From assembly GCF_015704865.1 (NCBI RefSeq), contig NZ_JADQTO010000007.1, forward strand, positions 186,001 through 250,000: a stretch of 64,000 bases of DNA. Direction: 5' to 3'. A program made the position numbers and the translations under genes. Positions 50,924-59,536 of this stretch are shown here, piece after piece. The stretch is from Actinoplanes aureus (GTDB taxonomy: Bacteria > Actinomycetota > Actinomycetes > Mycobacteriales > Micromonosporaceae). Under the pieces are notes generated by a model. The model was not told where the DNA came from. It did no database searches and saw only the letters and a list, made by a program, of their open reading frames with translations. The number at the start of each line of letters is the position of its first letter. The stretch's first letter is position 1.

Positions 50924-50957
50924 CGGGCCCGGCACGTCACACCACGTGCCGGGCCCG
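50924..50957 (+). terminator. Terminator after thiolase gene
   Basis: CGGGCCCGGCACGT and ACGTGCCGGGCCCG form a perfect 14-bp stem with a CACACC loop, followed by GTTTG. Confidence 0.88.
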
Positions 50958-50977
50958 GTTTGCATCAGGATGGGCGC

Positions 50978-51433
50978 ATGGCGATGGAGATCCGCACGCT
51001 TGCGCCCTCGGCTCCGCAGTTCGGACCGGCAGCGAAGCTCTTCGACGACTACCGCGTGCACTACGGCCAGGTCTCGGACCTCGAAGGCACCCGGAAATGG
51101 TTGACCGAGCAGGTCGGCGCCGGGTCGCTGGCGATGACGGTCGCGCTCCGCGATGACCGGGTCTCCGGGCTGATCACCAGCACGGTCATGCCCGCGTCGC
51201 TGCGGCTCGGCGTCGCCTGGTCCGTACGTGATCTCTTCGTCCCGCCGGACGCGCGCCGCGGTGGGGTGGCCCGGGCCCTGCTGGATCACGTCATTGCGGA
51301 GGCGCGCGCCGCGGGCGCACTTCGGGTCGCACTACAGACGGAACCGGAGAACGGACCGGCTCTGGCCCTTTACACCGCCGCAGGCTTCCGGCCGGTGGAC
51401 GGTCTGACGTCGCTGATGGTCGGCCTCAACTGA
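50978..51433 (+). CDS. GNAT-family N-acetyltransferase
   Basis: A 151-residue GNAT. Core elements: AAKLFDDYRVHYGQVSDLEG at the N-terminus, WSVRDLFVPPDARRGGVARA with the acetyl-CoA loop (ARRGGVA), LLDHVIAEARAAGALRVALQ, and TEPENGPALALYTAAGFRPV. The LFDDYRxxYGQ start is seen in small-molecule/diamine-type acetyltransferases of actinobacteria. Acceptor unknown. The 3' end overlaps the convergent hypothetical gene by 8 bp. Confidence 0.88.
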   Translation: MAMEIRTLAPSAPQFGPAAKLFDDYRVHYGQVSDLEGTRKWLTEQVGAGSLAMTVALRDDRVSGLITSTVMPASLRLGVAWSVRDLFVPPDARRGGVARALLDHVIAEARAAGALRVALQTEPENGPALALYTAAGFRPVDGLTSLMVGLN

Positions 51434-51734
51434 GGGCTTCGCGGACCCGCTCGACCTCGGCGGTGGCCCGGCTCAGCAGATCGGCGGAGGGACTCGCCGC
51501 GACGAGGTCGTCGGCCATCACCCGGAGCTGATCGGGCAGGACCATGTGATGCAGGCGCGGCACCGGGCGGGACGGGCGCTGCTCGGCCTCGGCGCCCAGG
51601 TCGGCGAGCTGCTGCACCAGGGTGTGGACCATCTCGGCGCGGGTGCCGGTGCCGGACGGAGCCGACCAGCGGGTCTCCACCCAGTGGTGGACCAGGTTGA
51701 GCAGCCGGTCTACGGACGTCGCGAAGTCGGGCAC
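51426..51734 (-). CDS. Hypothetical helical protein
   Basis: A 102-residue protein, helical and without membrane segments (SVDRLLNLVHHWVETRWSAP, AEMVHTLVQQLADLGAEAEQ, PRLHHMVLPDQLRVMADDLV). Composition is protein-like and in the chromosomal range. No family recognised. It overlaps the GNAT gene end by 8 bp and is followed, after its start, by the Bax-inhibitor gene terminator. Confidence 0.6.
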   Translation of the reverse strand: MPDFATSVDRLLNLVHHWVETRWSAPSGTGTRAEMVHTLVQQLADLGAEAEQRPSRPVPRLHHMVLPDQLRVMADDLVAASPSADLLSRATAEVERVREALS

Positions 51735-51760
51735 CCGGCGAGCCTACCCAGAAACGGGAC

Positions 51761-51794
51761 AACGCCCGGTCCGCGGGGAGGCGGACCGAGCGTT
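51761..51794 (-). terminator. Terminator after the Bax-inhibitor-1-like gene
   Basis: AACGC(C)CGGTCCGC and GCGGACCG(A)GCGTT pair over GGGGAG with one mismatch. It lies 25 bp past the stop of the gene on the minus strand. Confidence 0.8.
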
Positions 51795-51818
51795 GCTGTG
51801 TGACGACGTGACGAACCG

Positions 51819-52658
51819 TCAGTCGTCGCCCTGGAAGTACGCCAAGAGACGGAGGATCTCCAGGTAGAGCCAGACGAGGCCGACCAAGATGCCGAACGCC
51901 GCGGTCCAGGAGTAGCGCTGCGGAAGTCCCATCCGCACGCCCTCCTCGATCTCGTTGAAGTTCAGGATGAAGCTCAGCGAGGCGACCACGATGCAGACCA
52001 GGCTGAAGATGTACCCCACCGGGCCGGCGTCGCGGAGACCGGTGTTGACGTCGAACAGCGCCAGCACGAAGTTGATCAGCATGACGGCGAAGAGGCCACC
52101 CATGATCGCGATGAGCGCCCGGGTGAACTTCGGCGTCGCCCGGATGACCCGGGCCTTGTAAAGCATCGCCATCAGGAAGAAGACGCCGAAGGTGGCGACC
52201 ACCGCCTGTAGCACGATGCCCTCGAAGCCGAGGATGTTGGTGAAGTACTTGCTCACCATGCCGACGAAGACGCCCTCGATGACCGCGTAGGTCACGACGA
52301 GAGCGGGGTTGGCCATCCGCATGAACGAGATGACCAGACCGAGCACGAGGCCGGTCAGCGCCGCCCCGATCCAAGCAGCGCCGGTCAGCGCGTCAGGAAT
52401 CAGGTTCCACGCGGCGACCGCGGAGATACCGGTGATGCCGAGCAGGGTGACCGTCTTGACCACGACGTCGTCGATGGTCATCGGTTGCACGGCCGGCGGT
52501 GAGGCCGGGTAGCCGGTGGCGGTCGGGTAGGGCTCGCCGTAACCCGGCTGACCGTAACCCGGCTGGCCGGCGGCCGGCCCGTATGGCCCGTACCCGGCCG
52601 CTCGCTCCCGCTCGGCCGCCTGGCCGAGGCGCGAGAGCACCGGGTTCGATGTCTTCAC
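51819..52658 (-). CDS. Bax inhibitor-1/YccA-family membrane protein
   Basis: A 279-residue protein from GTG with GGGAGG about 9 nt upstream. The N-terminal 60 residues are Gly/Pro/Tyr-rich (GYGPYGPAAGQPGYGQPGYG) and probably cytoplasmic and disordered. Seven hydrophobic helices follow from about residue 68 (VTLLGITGISAVAAWNLI, AALTGLVLGLVISFMRM, ALVVTYAVIEGVFVGMVSKY, AVVATFGVFFLMAML and so on), ending in ILVGLVWLYLEILRLLAYF. This is the TMBIM/YccA layout. Some relatives are proton-regulated calcium leak channels; the role here is not known. Confidence 0.93.
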   Translation of the reverse strand: MKTSNPVLSRLGQAAERERAAGYGPYGPAAGQPGYGQPGYGEPYPTATGYPASPPAVQPMTIDDVVVKTVTLLGITGISAVAAWNLIPDALTGAAWIGAALTGLVLGLVISFMRMANPALVVTYAVIEGVFVGMVSKYFTNILGFEGIVLQAVVATFGVFFLMAMLYKARVIRATPKFTRALIAIMGGLFAVMLINFVLALFDVNTGLRDAGPVGYIFSLVCIVVASLSFILNFNEIEEGVRMGLPQRYSWTAAFGILVGLVWLYLEILRLLAYFQGDD

Positions 52659-52814
52659 TGTTTCCAGCCTCCCTTTGAGGGTTGAGGCGCTGTGCCTGTT
52701 GTTCAAGGGTACGGGCTGGATGCTCATCATGCCGCACCCCAATGCTGTGAGCAGGCTGAGAGGGCCTCTCGACAGGAACGCGGCCGCGGCATGACGCCGC
52801 GACCGTAGGGGTCG

Positions 52815-52897
52815 TGCCCGGGGCGGGTCTCGAACCCGCACGCCTTGTCAGGCAGCCGCTTTTAAGGCGGCCGTGTCTGCCATTCCACCACCCGGGC
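52815..52897 (-). tRNA. tRNA-Leu (anticodon UAA)
   Basis: The minus strand folds as a class II tRNA: acceptor GCCCGGG with CCCGGGC, anticodon stem GCCGC/GCGGC around loop CTTAAAA (anticodon TAA), a long variable arm (TGCCTGACAAGGCG), and T arm GCGGGTTCGAGACCCGC. The long variable arm and anticodon give leucine. CCA is not encoded. Confidence 0.95.
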
Positions 52898-52955
52898 GGG
52901 CCTGCGAACACCGTAGCTGGTGCCGCCCAGGCGGCGGAATCGGCCTTGGCCGCGA

Positions 52956-54311
52956 TCAGCGCGAGCCGACACCCACCTTGTCGCTGGCGGGCAGCGAGAC
53001 CGGCGGGGTCACCTCGGTGAACTCCTCACGCGGGTGGTGCAGCTGGCCCAGGGCGACGGTCTCCCGCTTGAGCAGGAAGGCCAGCACCCAGTCGGCGAGC
53101 ACCCGGACCTTGCGGTTGAACGACGGGATCCGGCTCACGTGGTAGAGGCGGTGCATGAGCCACGCCGGGTAACCCGTGAGCTTGATGCCGTAGACGTGGG
53201 CGACGCCCTTGTTGATGCCGAGACCGGCGACGCTGCCCGCGTACTTGTGCCGGTACTCCTTCGGCGCGCCGCCGAGGACCACCTGGTGGATGTTGTCGGC
53301 GAGCACCGCGGCCTGCCGGACGGCGTGCTGGGCGCTCGGCGAGCACCAGGCGCCCGGGTTGGTCAGGTCCGGCACCTGGGCGCAGTCGCCGGCGGCCCAA
53401 GCACCCTCCCAGACCTCGCCCTCGAGCGAGGCGACCTGGAGGGTGGGCAGGCAGTTGACGTGTCCGCGCGGGCCGCGCGGCAGGTCGGTCTGCTCGAGCA
53501 TCGGCGACGGCTTGACACCAGCGGTCCAGACCAGCGTCTCGGCGCGGAAGGTGTCCCCGTCGGAGAGCACGATCCGGCCGTCGACGCAGGACTCCAGGCG
53601 GGTGTCCAGGCGCAGGTCGACACCGCGACCGGCGAGCTGCCGGGCGGCGTACGCACCCATCTCCGGGCCCACCTCGGGCAGGATCCGGTTGGTCGCCTCG
53701 ACCAGGATGAAGTGGACCTCCTTCGGGTCCAGCTCCGGGTAGTACTTCAGCGCGTCGGAGACCACGTCCTGCATCTCGGCGAGCGCCTCGATGCCGGCGA
53801 AGCCGCCGCCGACGAAGACGAAGTTGAGCGACGCCTTGCGTACCTCCTCGTCGGGCGTCGCGGCGGCGACGTCCAGCCGGTCGAGGATGTGGTTGCGCAG
53901 GTAGATGGCCTCACCGATGGTCTTGAGGCCGATGCCCATGTCGCTCAGGCCGGGAATCGGCAGGGTCCGCGAGACCGAGCCGGGCGCCACGATGATGTGG
54001 TCGTACTCCATCTCGTAGGCCGGGCCGTCGATCGGCTGAACGGTCACGGACTTGCGTGCGTGCTCGATCCGGATCACTTCACCGGAGACGATGCGGCACT
54101 TCTTGAGCTCCCGGCGCAGCGGCACCACAGCGTGTCGCGGCGAGATGCTACCGGCCGCTGCCTCGGGCAGGAACGGCTGGTAAGTCATGTGCGGAACAGG
54201 GTCGATAACAACAACCTCAGCCCGATTCCGGTTCAGCTTCTTGGACAGGCGGAGGGCGGTGTAAAGCCCGACGTGACCTGCTCCTACGACGACTATGCGC
54301 GGCGGATTCAC
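52956..54311 (-). CDS. ndh: Type II NADH dehydrogenase-like FAD oxidoreductase
   Basis: A 451-residue NDH-2-like flavoprotein. FAD site PRIVVVGAGHVGLYTALRLS, NADH site SLNFVFVGGGFAGIEALAEM near residue 165, late FAD motif VWEGAWAAGDCAQVPDL near 300, and the quinone-end WCSPSAQHAVRQAAVLADNI with a C-terminal membrane-associating region (YPAWLMHRLYHVSRIPSFNR). It passes electrons from NADH to menaquinone without proton pumping. Start GTG at 54311; ATG at 54338 is an alternative. The tRNA-Leu gene lies 58 bp downstream on the same strand. Confidence 0.92.
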   Translation of the reverse strand: MNPPRIVVVGAGHVGLYTALRLSKKLNRNRAEVVVIDPVPHMTYQPFLPEAAAGSISPRHAVVPLRRELKKCRIVSGEVIRIEHARKSVTVQPIDGPAYEMEYDHIIVAPGSVSRTLPIPGLSDMGIGLKTIGEAIYLRNHILDRLDVAAATPDEEVRKASLNFVFVGGGFAGIEALAEMQDVVSDALKYYPELDPKEVHFILVEATNRILPEVGPEMGAYAARQLAGRGVDLRLDTRLESCVDGRIVLSDGDTFRAETLVWTAGVKPSPMLEQTDLPRGPRGHVNCLPTLQVASLEGEVWEGAWAAGDCAQVPDLTNPGAWCSPSAQHAVRQAAVLADNIHQVVLGGAPKEYRHKYAGSVAGLGINKGVAHVYGIKLTGYPAWLMHRLYHVSRIPSFNRKVRVLADWVLAFLLKRETVALGQLHHPREEFTEVTPPVSLPASDKVGVGSR

Positions 54312-54410
54312 GGACCTATTGTCGCGCGCGGAAGCCATTTCGTGCGCGGTTCTGTGACCATCGCAACCTACAAAAGTCAAGTGTCGTAACCCACAGTTTG
54401 GCCGGGATTT

Positions 54411-54974
54411 TTATCTTCTGCGGATCGTATGTGCTAGGAGAAGTGTCACAGCGACGGCGCAGGCCAATCCGGTAAGGGTGGCCAGTTGGAACGGGTCACC
54501 GCCCAGATCCGCGGTGAGCCCGAGCGCCAGCACGATCACCACCGCGGAGAGCAGGATCACGAGGCCGGCACGGCCCAGCCAGAGCGCCGGGACATCGAGG
54601 TTGACCATCGCGTCGTACGGCAGGAGGGCGGCGAGCGCGGTCAGCGTGTGAGCCAGGTAGAGCAGCGTGGCGAGGGTGAGCACCCGCCACAACGCGATCC
54701 GGCTGTCGAAACCGGCGGTGTCGACGACCCAGCCGGCGACCGCGAAGAGTGCGACGACCGTACCGCCGCGGCCGCTCGGTGCGATCGCGGGCCAGAGCGC
54801 GACCAGAACGAGCGGGATCAGGAAGCGGCCGGTCAGCAGCGGGGCGGGCCAGGCAACCACGATGGCGAGCAGGCCGCACAGCAGCACACCGAAACGGACC
54901 ATAACGGGTACGGCGGTGGCGCGGCGGGCCACGGTACGCAGACCGTCGACGCGGCGGGTGATCGCGCTCAGCAC
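54411..54974 (-). CDS. Hypothetical five- or six-helix membrane protein
   Basis: A 187-residue protein that is mostly membrane: helices near 27-45 (VRFGVLLCGLLAIVVAWPAP), 50-65, 74-88 (TVVALFAVAGWVVDT), 98-117 (VLTLATLLYLAHTLTALAAL), 135-153 (AGLVILLSAVVIVLALGLTA) and 166-182. It follows the DUF58 gene by 1 bp and forms the last gene of the MoxR-DUF58 cluster. No family recognised; neighbours suggest a part in the same envelope-related system. Confidence 0.75.
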   Translation of the reverse strand: MLSAITRRVDGLRTVARRATAVPVMVRFGVLLCGLLAIVVAWPAPLLTGRFLIPLVLVALWPAIAPSGRGGTVVALFAVAGWVVDTAGFDSRIALWRVLTLATLLYLAHTLTALAALLPYDAMVNLDVPALWLGRAGLVILLSAVVIVLALGLTADLGGDPFQLATLTGLACAVAVTLLLAHTIRRR

Positions 54975-54975
54975 G

Positions 54976-56271
54976 TCAGCGCCCCCTCGGCGTGGAGGCC
55001 ATCCGGGCCACGTCCCGCAGCACCAGATCCAGGCTGCCGGCGCCGGCCCAGGCCACCACCGGTACGCCGTGCTCGCGGAGCCGGCCCAGCACGTTCTCGC
55101 GTTCGATGCGCCACAGCCGGGTGGCCAGCGGGGTCCACTGGTCGCGTACCGGCGGGGCGGCGTCCGGCGGCAGGGTGTCGACCGCGACGGTGTAACGGCC
55201 GGACTGGGTGAGCTGGGCCAGCATGTCGGCGGCGCGCGGGTCGACCAGCGGGGTGAGTACGACCACCAGCGCGGACGAGGAGACCTGGTGTGCGCCGAGG
55301 ATGTTCTCGTACTGCTCGGTGTCGACCGGGTCGGGACGCACGTCGAGCAGCCACTCCAGGACGGTCAGGTACTGGCGGCGGCCGGAGGCTGGGCGGAGCC
55401 GGCGGGCCGCGGCGCCGTACTCCAGCAGCGACACCCGGTCACCGCGGTGCAGGTAGTGCTCGGCGATCGCGGCGGCCGCCCGGACCGTGGTGTCCAGGAC
55501 CGACGCGCTGCCGCGTATCCCGCCGGGGAGGCCGACCTCGCCCAGCACGTCGAGCAGGAGCAGCACCTCGGCGTCGCGGTCCGACAGGGTGTAGGCGACG
55601 TGCAGGTCGCGGGTGCGCAGCGAGACCCGCCAGTCGATGCGGCGGAGCCGGTCACCGGGCGCGAACTGGCGTACGCCGGCCAGTTCGCCGCCCTCCCCGG
55701 GGCGGCGTGACCGGTGCGCACCGACCAGGCCGGCCGCGGCGGGCATCGCCTCGGTCGCGTTGAACGGCTCGGTTACCGGGTAGACGCGTACGCCGCGGGC
55801 GGCGGTGACCACCGGGCGGGAGGCCAGCAGGCCACCGCACGCGGAAGCCCGGGCGGCGGCCGGTCCGACGTCCTGCCGGCCCCAGCGCAGCGCCTCGCCG
55901 GGCAGGTCGATCGCGGCCCAGCCGTCGGACGGCACGGTGATCGCGAACGGCCGGTCGGACTGTTCCAGGCGCAGCCAGGGTGAGGTACGCGTACGGACGA
56001 CGACCAGGTCGTAACCGATCTCGTCCGGGTTGGCGACGGTGAGACCGGCGTCGATCGCCCCGCCCTCGACGATGTGCTGCTCGTCGGCGGTGATGGTGAT
56101 CTCGGGCGCGGACCGCGGTACGCGGCGCAGGTGCAGGGCGGCGCCGATCGCGAACGGCGCCGCCAGCAGCACCAGGTCGACCCGGCCGAGGGCCACCCCG
56201 AGCAGCAGCAACAGGCCGGTGAGCAGGACCGATCGGCCGAGCGCCCGGGTCGGCACCCAGTTCTCAGTCAT
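54976..56271 (-). CDS. DUF58-domain protein
   Basis: A 431-residue protein: two N-terminal membrane helices (SVLLTGLLLLLGVALGRVDL, VLLAAPFAIGAALHL), a beta-sandwich-like region, then the DUF58 signature EGGELAGVRQFAPGDRLRRI, DWRVSLRTRDLHV and a vWA-like C-terminal part (DAEVLLLLDVLGEVG, ALVVVLTPLVDPRAADMLAQ). DUF58 proteins act with MoxR AAA ATPases in assembly or activation of partners. The MoxR gene is 80 bp upstream on the same strand. Confidence 0.92.
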   Translation of the reverse strand: MTENWVPTRALGRSVLLTGLLLLLGVALGRVDLVLLAAPFAIGAALHLRRVPRSAPEITITADEQHIVEGGAIDAGLTVANPDEIGYDLVVVRTRTSPWLRLEQSDRPFAITVPSDGWAAIDLPGEALRWGRQDVGPAAARASACGGLLASRPVVTAARGVRVYPVTEPFNATEAMPAAAGLVGAHRSRRPGEGGELAGVRQFAPGDRLRRIDWRVSLRTRDLHVAYTLSDRDAEVLLLLDVLGEVGLPGGIRGSASVLDTTVRAAAAIAEHYLHRGDRVSLLEYGAAARRLRPASGRRQYLTVLEWLLDVRPDPVDTEQYENILGAHQVSSSALVVVLTPLVDPRAADMLAQLTQSGRYTVAVDTLPPDAAPPVRDQWTPLATRLWRIERENVLGRLREHGVPVVAWAGAGSLDLVLRDVARMASTPRGR

Positions 56272-56351
56272 GGCTGTGCCTCATGGGCATGCCTTCCTGG
56301 CCCTCGCCTGCAAGGCCGAAACTCACTGCGGCTGGGTGCCGCTCGGTGCAG

Positions 56352-57341
56352 TCAGTCATGCCGCGCGTACGTCGGGAGCGCCCCGGACGCCGGCGCGGGC
56401 ACCGCGGTGAGCACCTCCTGCACCACGAACGACGGGTTGACCTGGCGCAGCCACATCTCCGGGCGCAGCGTGATCCGGTGCGCCAGCGCCGGTACCGCGA
56501 CGTCTTTCACGTCCTCCGGCACCACGTAGTCCCGGCCGGCCATCGCGGCCCGGGCCCGGGCCAGCAGGAGCAGTGCCAGAGAGCCACGCGGCGACGAGCC
56601 GACCAGGACCGCTCCGTGCTCGCGGGTGGCCGAGGTGAGGGACACGATGTAGCGGCCGATCGAGTCCTCCACCGCCACCGACTCCAGCGCGGCCTGCATC
56701 AGCTGCAAGGTCTGCGAGTTGACGACCGGGGTGAGCTGGGCCTCCTCCTGGCGCCGCGACATCCGGCGCTGCAGGACGGCCCACTCCTCCTCGGCGGTCG
56801 GGTAGCCGAACGACACCCGCAGCAGGAACCGGTCCAGCTGGGCCTCGGGCAGCGGGTACGTACCCTCGTACTCGATCGGGTTGGCGGTCGCCAGCACATG
56901 GAACGGCGGGTCCAGCCGGTACGTGACGCCCTCGACCGACACCTGCTTCTCCTGCATCGCCTCGAGCAGGGCGGACTGGGTCTTCGGCGGCGTCCGGTTG
57001 ATCTCGTCGGCCAGCAGCATGTTGGTGAAGACCGGTCCGGCCCGGAACGCGAAGTCGCCCTTGCGCTGGTCGTACAGGAAGGAGCCGGTGACGTCGGCGG
57101 GCAGCAGGTCCGGGGTGAACTGGAGGCGGCGGAAATCCAGCCCGAGCGCCTGGGCGAAGCAGCGGGCGGTGAGCGTCTTGCCGAGACCTGGCAGATCCTC
57201 CAGCAGTACGTGCCCGCCGGCCAGGATGCCGGCCAGCACCAGCTCGAGCGAGTCCCGCTTGCCGACCACCACGGTGCCGACGGAGTCGAGGACCGCTCCG
57301 GCCAGCCGCCCGACCTCGTACGGGGGAAGAGCCTGGGTCAC
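56352..57341 (-). CDS. MoxR-family AAA+ ATPase
   Basis: A 329-residue MoxR ATPase. Walker A is GHVLLEDLPGLGKTLTARCF, Walker B NMLLADEINRTPPKTQSALL, with the MoxR-specific EAMQEKQVSVEGV and sensor-1 FHVLATANPIEYEGTYPLPE, then AQLDRFLLRVSFGYP (arginine finger region). It is a chaperone-like motor that usually works on the DUF58/vWA protein next to it. Cluster order here is DUF4129 protein, membrane protein, MoxR, DUF58, membrane protein. Confidence 0.95.
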   Translation of the reverse strand: MTQALPPYEVGRLAGAVLDSVGTVVVGKRDSLELVLAGILAGGHVLLEDLPGLGKTLTARCFAQALGLDFRRLQFTPDLLPADVTGSFLYDQRKGDFAFRAGPVFTNMLLADEINRTPPKTQSALLEAMQEKQVSVEGVTYRLDPPFHVLATANPIEYEGTYPLPEAQLDRFLLRVSFGYPTAEEEWAVLQRRMSRRQEEAQLTPVVNSQTLQLMQAALESVAVEDSIGRYIVSLTSATREHGAVLVGSSPRGSLALLLLARARAAMAGRDYVVPEDVKDVAVPALAHRITLRPEMWLRQVNPSFVVQEVLTAVPAPASGALPTYARHD

Positions 57342-57354
57342 CGGCGCGCCTTTC

Positions 57355-57930
57355 TCACAGTCGTTCCAATGCGTTCACGAAGGTTTCGATGTCGCGGGTC
57401 CGCAGCCCACGCCGGCCGGGGTTGGCCAGCTCGGACCAGAGCTCCTCACCGAGCAGCTCCCGGGCGCGGCGGGGGTCACTGGCCCGGGTGATGCCGTGCC
57501 GCAACCGGAGCCGTTCGTCGGTCAGCTCGGCGAGCACCGGCAGAACGTTACGCGCATACAGTTCCGGGTCCGAGTGGGCCCGGTCCAGGTTCCGCTCCCA
57601 GCGGCGGACGGTGGCCCGGAGCGCGTCGGTGGCCGGTGCCGTCCCGGTTTTGATCTGGGAGCGCAGCCGGGGCGCCGGCGGGGGCGCGACCTGTGCGGCC
57701 GCGTAGATGACCACGCGGAGGCCGATCAGCGCGGCGATGATCAGCAGCAGCGGGACCCGGACACCGCCGGCCCGCAGCCCGGCCACGAGCACCACTGTGG
57801 TCAACGCGATGAGCACGCCCTCCCCGACCAGCCGCGGGATCGGGGAACCAGGCTTCTCGACCGGCGCGGGCGCCTCCACGGCCGGCTCGCGCGCCGCCCC
57901 GAAGAGGTCGTCCAGTCCCCCGTCGCTCAT
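57355..57930 (-). CDS. Membrane protein of the MoxR cluster
   Basis: A 191-residue protein. An acidic N-terminus (SDGGLDDLFGAAREP) is followed by two membrane helices at about 33-50 (GEGVLIALTTVVLVAGLRAG) and 54-78 (VRVPLLLIIAALIGLRVVIY), then a soluble helical domain (RRWERNLDRAHSDPELYARN, VLPVLAELTDERLRLRHGIT). It overlaps the DUF4129 gene stop by 4 nt and precedes moxR by 13 bp, so it is firmly in the operon. No separate function known. Confidence 0.8.
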   Translation of the reverse strand: MSDGGLDDLFGAAREPAVEAPAPVEKPGSPIPRLVGEGVLIALTTVVLVAGLRAGGVRVPLLLIIAALIGLRVVIYAAAQVAPPPAPRLRSQIKTGTAPATDALRATVRRWERNLDRAHSDPELYARNVLPVLAELTDERLRLRHGITRASDPRRARELLGEELWSELANPGRRGLRTRDIETFVNALERL

Positions 57931-58634
57931 GCCGGCACCTCGCTCCTGGCCGTACCGAGATCGGCGCGCAGCCGCTGGAGCGCCGAGCGGGCCTGCGACC
58001 GCATCTGGTCGTCCACGGTGTGCGTCGCGTACCGGGCCTCGCGGTAGACCTCCAGCAGCGCGGCCAGCACCCCGGCGTCCACACGTTGCTCGGCCAGGAG
58101 CCGTCCGACCAGGTCGGTCGGGCTGTCACCGGGATGCCGGGGAGTGCCGGCGGCGGCCGCCGCGTCCTCCAGCCGGACCCAGCAGGCGATCACCGCACGG
58201 CGCGGGTCGCGGTCGGTGTCGGAGAGCTCCTCCAGACCCGCGTCGAGGGCGGCCACCAGTTCTTCCGCGGTGCGCGGCTGCCGTCGCGGGCCACGCTGCC
58301 CGCTCCGGCCGACCCGCCGGCGCAGGTGCTCCCGTACGAGTGCCCAGGTGAGCACGACGACCATCACGACCGCGATCACGGCGAGCACGGCCAGCGCGGC
58401 GTCGCCCACCCAGTCGGGCAGCGTGCGGGCCGCCTCGGGGACCGGGGCCTCCGCGGTCGGCGTGGCGGGCGCACCGGTGCGAGGTGGCAGCAGGGGAGGC
58501 GCGGTCGTCGGTGTCGCCTCCGGGTTGATCTGGTCCAGCTGCGGCGACGACCGGGTGGCGGCCAGCGAGAGCACGAAGAGCAGTCCGAGGACGGCGGCCA
58601 GCGGCCACCATCGGCGGAATGCGGGGAGGTCCAT
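57927..58634 (-). CDS. DUF4129-domain membrane protein
   Basis: A 235-residue protein: an N-terminal helix (WWPLAAVLGLLFVLSLAATR), a Pro/Thr-rich extracellular linker (about 35-75), a second helix (WVGDAALAVLAVIAVVMVVV), and a C-terminal DUF4129 domain (AVIACWVRLEDAAAAAGTPR, GDSPTDLVGRLL, LLEVYREARYATHTVDDQMR). The RxxxTPxEF-like helix pattern is typical. First gene of the MoxR-DUF58 operon, overlapping the next by 4 nt. Its exact start (58634 or further upstream) is uncertain. Confidence 0.85.
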   Translation of the reverse strand: MDLPAFRRWWPLAAVLGLLFVLSLAATRSSPQLDQINPEATPTTAPPLLPPRTGAPATPTAEAPVPEAARTLPDWVGDAALAVLAVIAVVMVVVLTWALVREHLRRRVGRSGQRGPRRQPRTAEELVAALDAGLEELSDTDRDPRRAVIACWVRLEDAAAAAGTPRHPGDSPTDLVGRLLAEQRVDAGVLAALLEVYREARYATHTVDDQMRSQARSALQRLRADLGTARSEVPA

Positions 58635-58680
58635 GCGGGGGCTCAGATCCGTAACTCGGGGGACTTTCGGCAGGCTCGCA

Positions 58681-59433
58681 TCATGCCAGGCCCGCAAGTG
58701 CCTTCGCACGGGCGAACACGCCGTCCAACATCACCGGGGTCAGCTTTCCGGTGAAGGTGTTCTGCTGGCTGACGTGGAAACATCCGAGCAGATCGGGGAC
58801 GCCGGGCAGGCTCACATGGGCGCCGTGTCCGAATTTCGGGCGGGGCACGGGCGGGCGTACGCCGTACGCCGCGGTCATCGCCGGCCACCAGGCCTGCCAG
58901 GCGAAGGCACCCAGAGCGACCACCACCCGCAGCGTGGGTTTGATCAGCTCGAGCTCGCGCCGCACCCAGGGTGCGCAGGTGTCGCGCTCCTGCGGCAGCG
59001 GCTTGTTGTCCGGCGGCGCGCAGCGCACCGCCGCGAAGATCCGGGTGTGCCGGAGCTGGAGGCCGTCGTCGACGGAGACGCTCGTCGGCTGGTTCGCCAG
59101 GCCGGCCCGGTGCAGTGCGGCGAAGAGCACGTCGCCGGAACGGTCGCCGGTGAAGATCCGCCCGGTGCGGTTGCCGCCGTGCGCGGCGGGCGCGAGGCCG
59201 AGGATGGCGATCTCGGCGTCGGCGGCGCCCCAGCCGGGCACCGGCCGCCCCCAGTACTCCTGATCGCGGAACGCCGCGCGGCGCGTCACCGCGATGTCCG
59301 TGCGCCAGGCGACCAGGCGCGGGCAGGCGAAACAGTCCGCGATCCGGGCATCCAGCACGCTCAGCGAGGCGGCGTCAGCCGCTTGGGCGACGACCTCTTC
59401 GGGGGTACGCGGGGACGAGTCGGACGGAAGCAC
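58681..59433 (-). CDS. udgB: Uracil-DNA glycosylase, family 5 (UdgB type)
   Basis: A 250-residue iron-sulphur uracil-DNA glycosylase. Cys pair IADCFACPRLVAWR and further Cys in FAAVRCAPPDNKPLP and ERDTCAPW can hold the 4Fe-4S cluster. Motif A is ILGLAPAAHGGNRTGRIFTG, and the C-terminal motif is CFHVSQQNTFTGKLTP (His of the catalytic loop). Family 5 enzymes remove uracil, hypoxanthine and related bases from DNA. The GTG at 59433 gives the usual length; the upstream open frame is Arg-rich and not protein-like. Confidence 0.9.
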   Translation of the reverse strand: MLPSDSSPRTPEEVVAQAADAASLSVLDARIADCFACPRLVAWRTDIAVTRRAAFRDQEYWGRPVPGWGAADAEIAILGLAPAAHGGNRTGRIFTGDRSGDVLFAALHRAGLANQPTSVSVDDGLQLRHTRIFAAVRCAPPDNKPLPQERDTCAPWVRRELELIKPTLRVVVALGAFAWQAWWPAMTAAYGVRPPVPRPKFGHGAHVSLPGVPDLLGCFHVSQQNTFTGKLTPVMLDGVFARAKALAGLA

Positions 59434-59491
59434 CGGAACAGCACAGCATCCCCGGCTGATCGACGCGCACCCGGGTCCGCGCCGGAAACAG

Positions 59492-59521
59492 CCGCGGGGC
59501 GCCCGTCCGGACGCCCCGCGG
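59492..59521 (-). terminator. Terminator after the LppU-like gene
   Basis: CCGCGGGGCG and CGCCCCGCGG form a perfect 10-bp stem with a 10-nt loop, 16 bp past the stop of the LppU-like gene on the minus strand. Confidence 0.8.
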
Positions 59522-59536
59522 TCGGATCCGGATCGC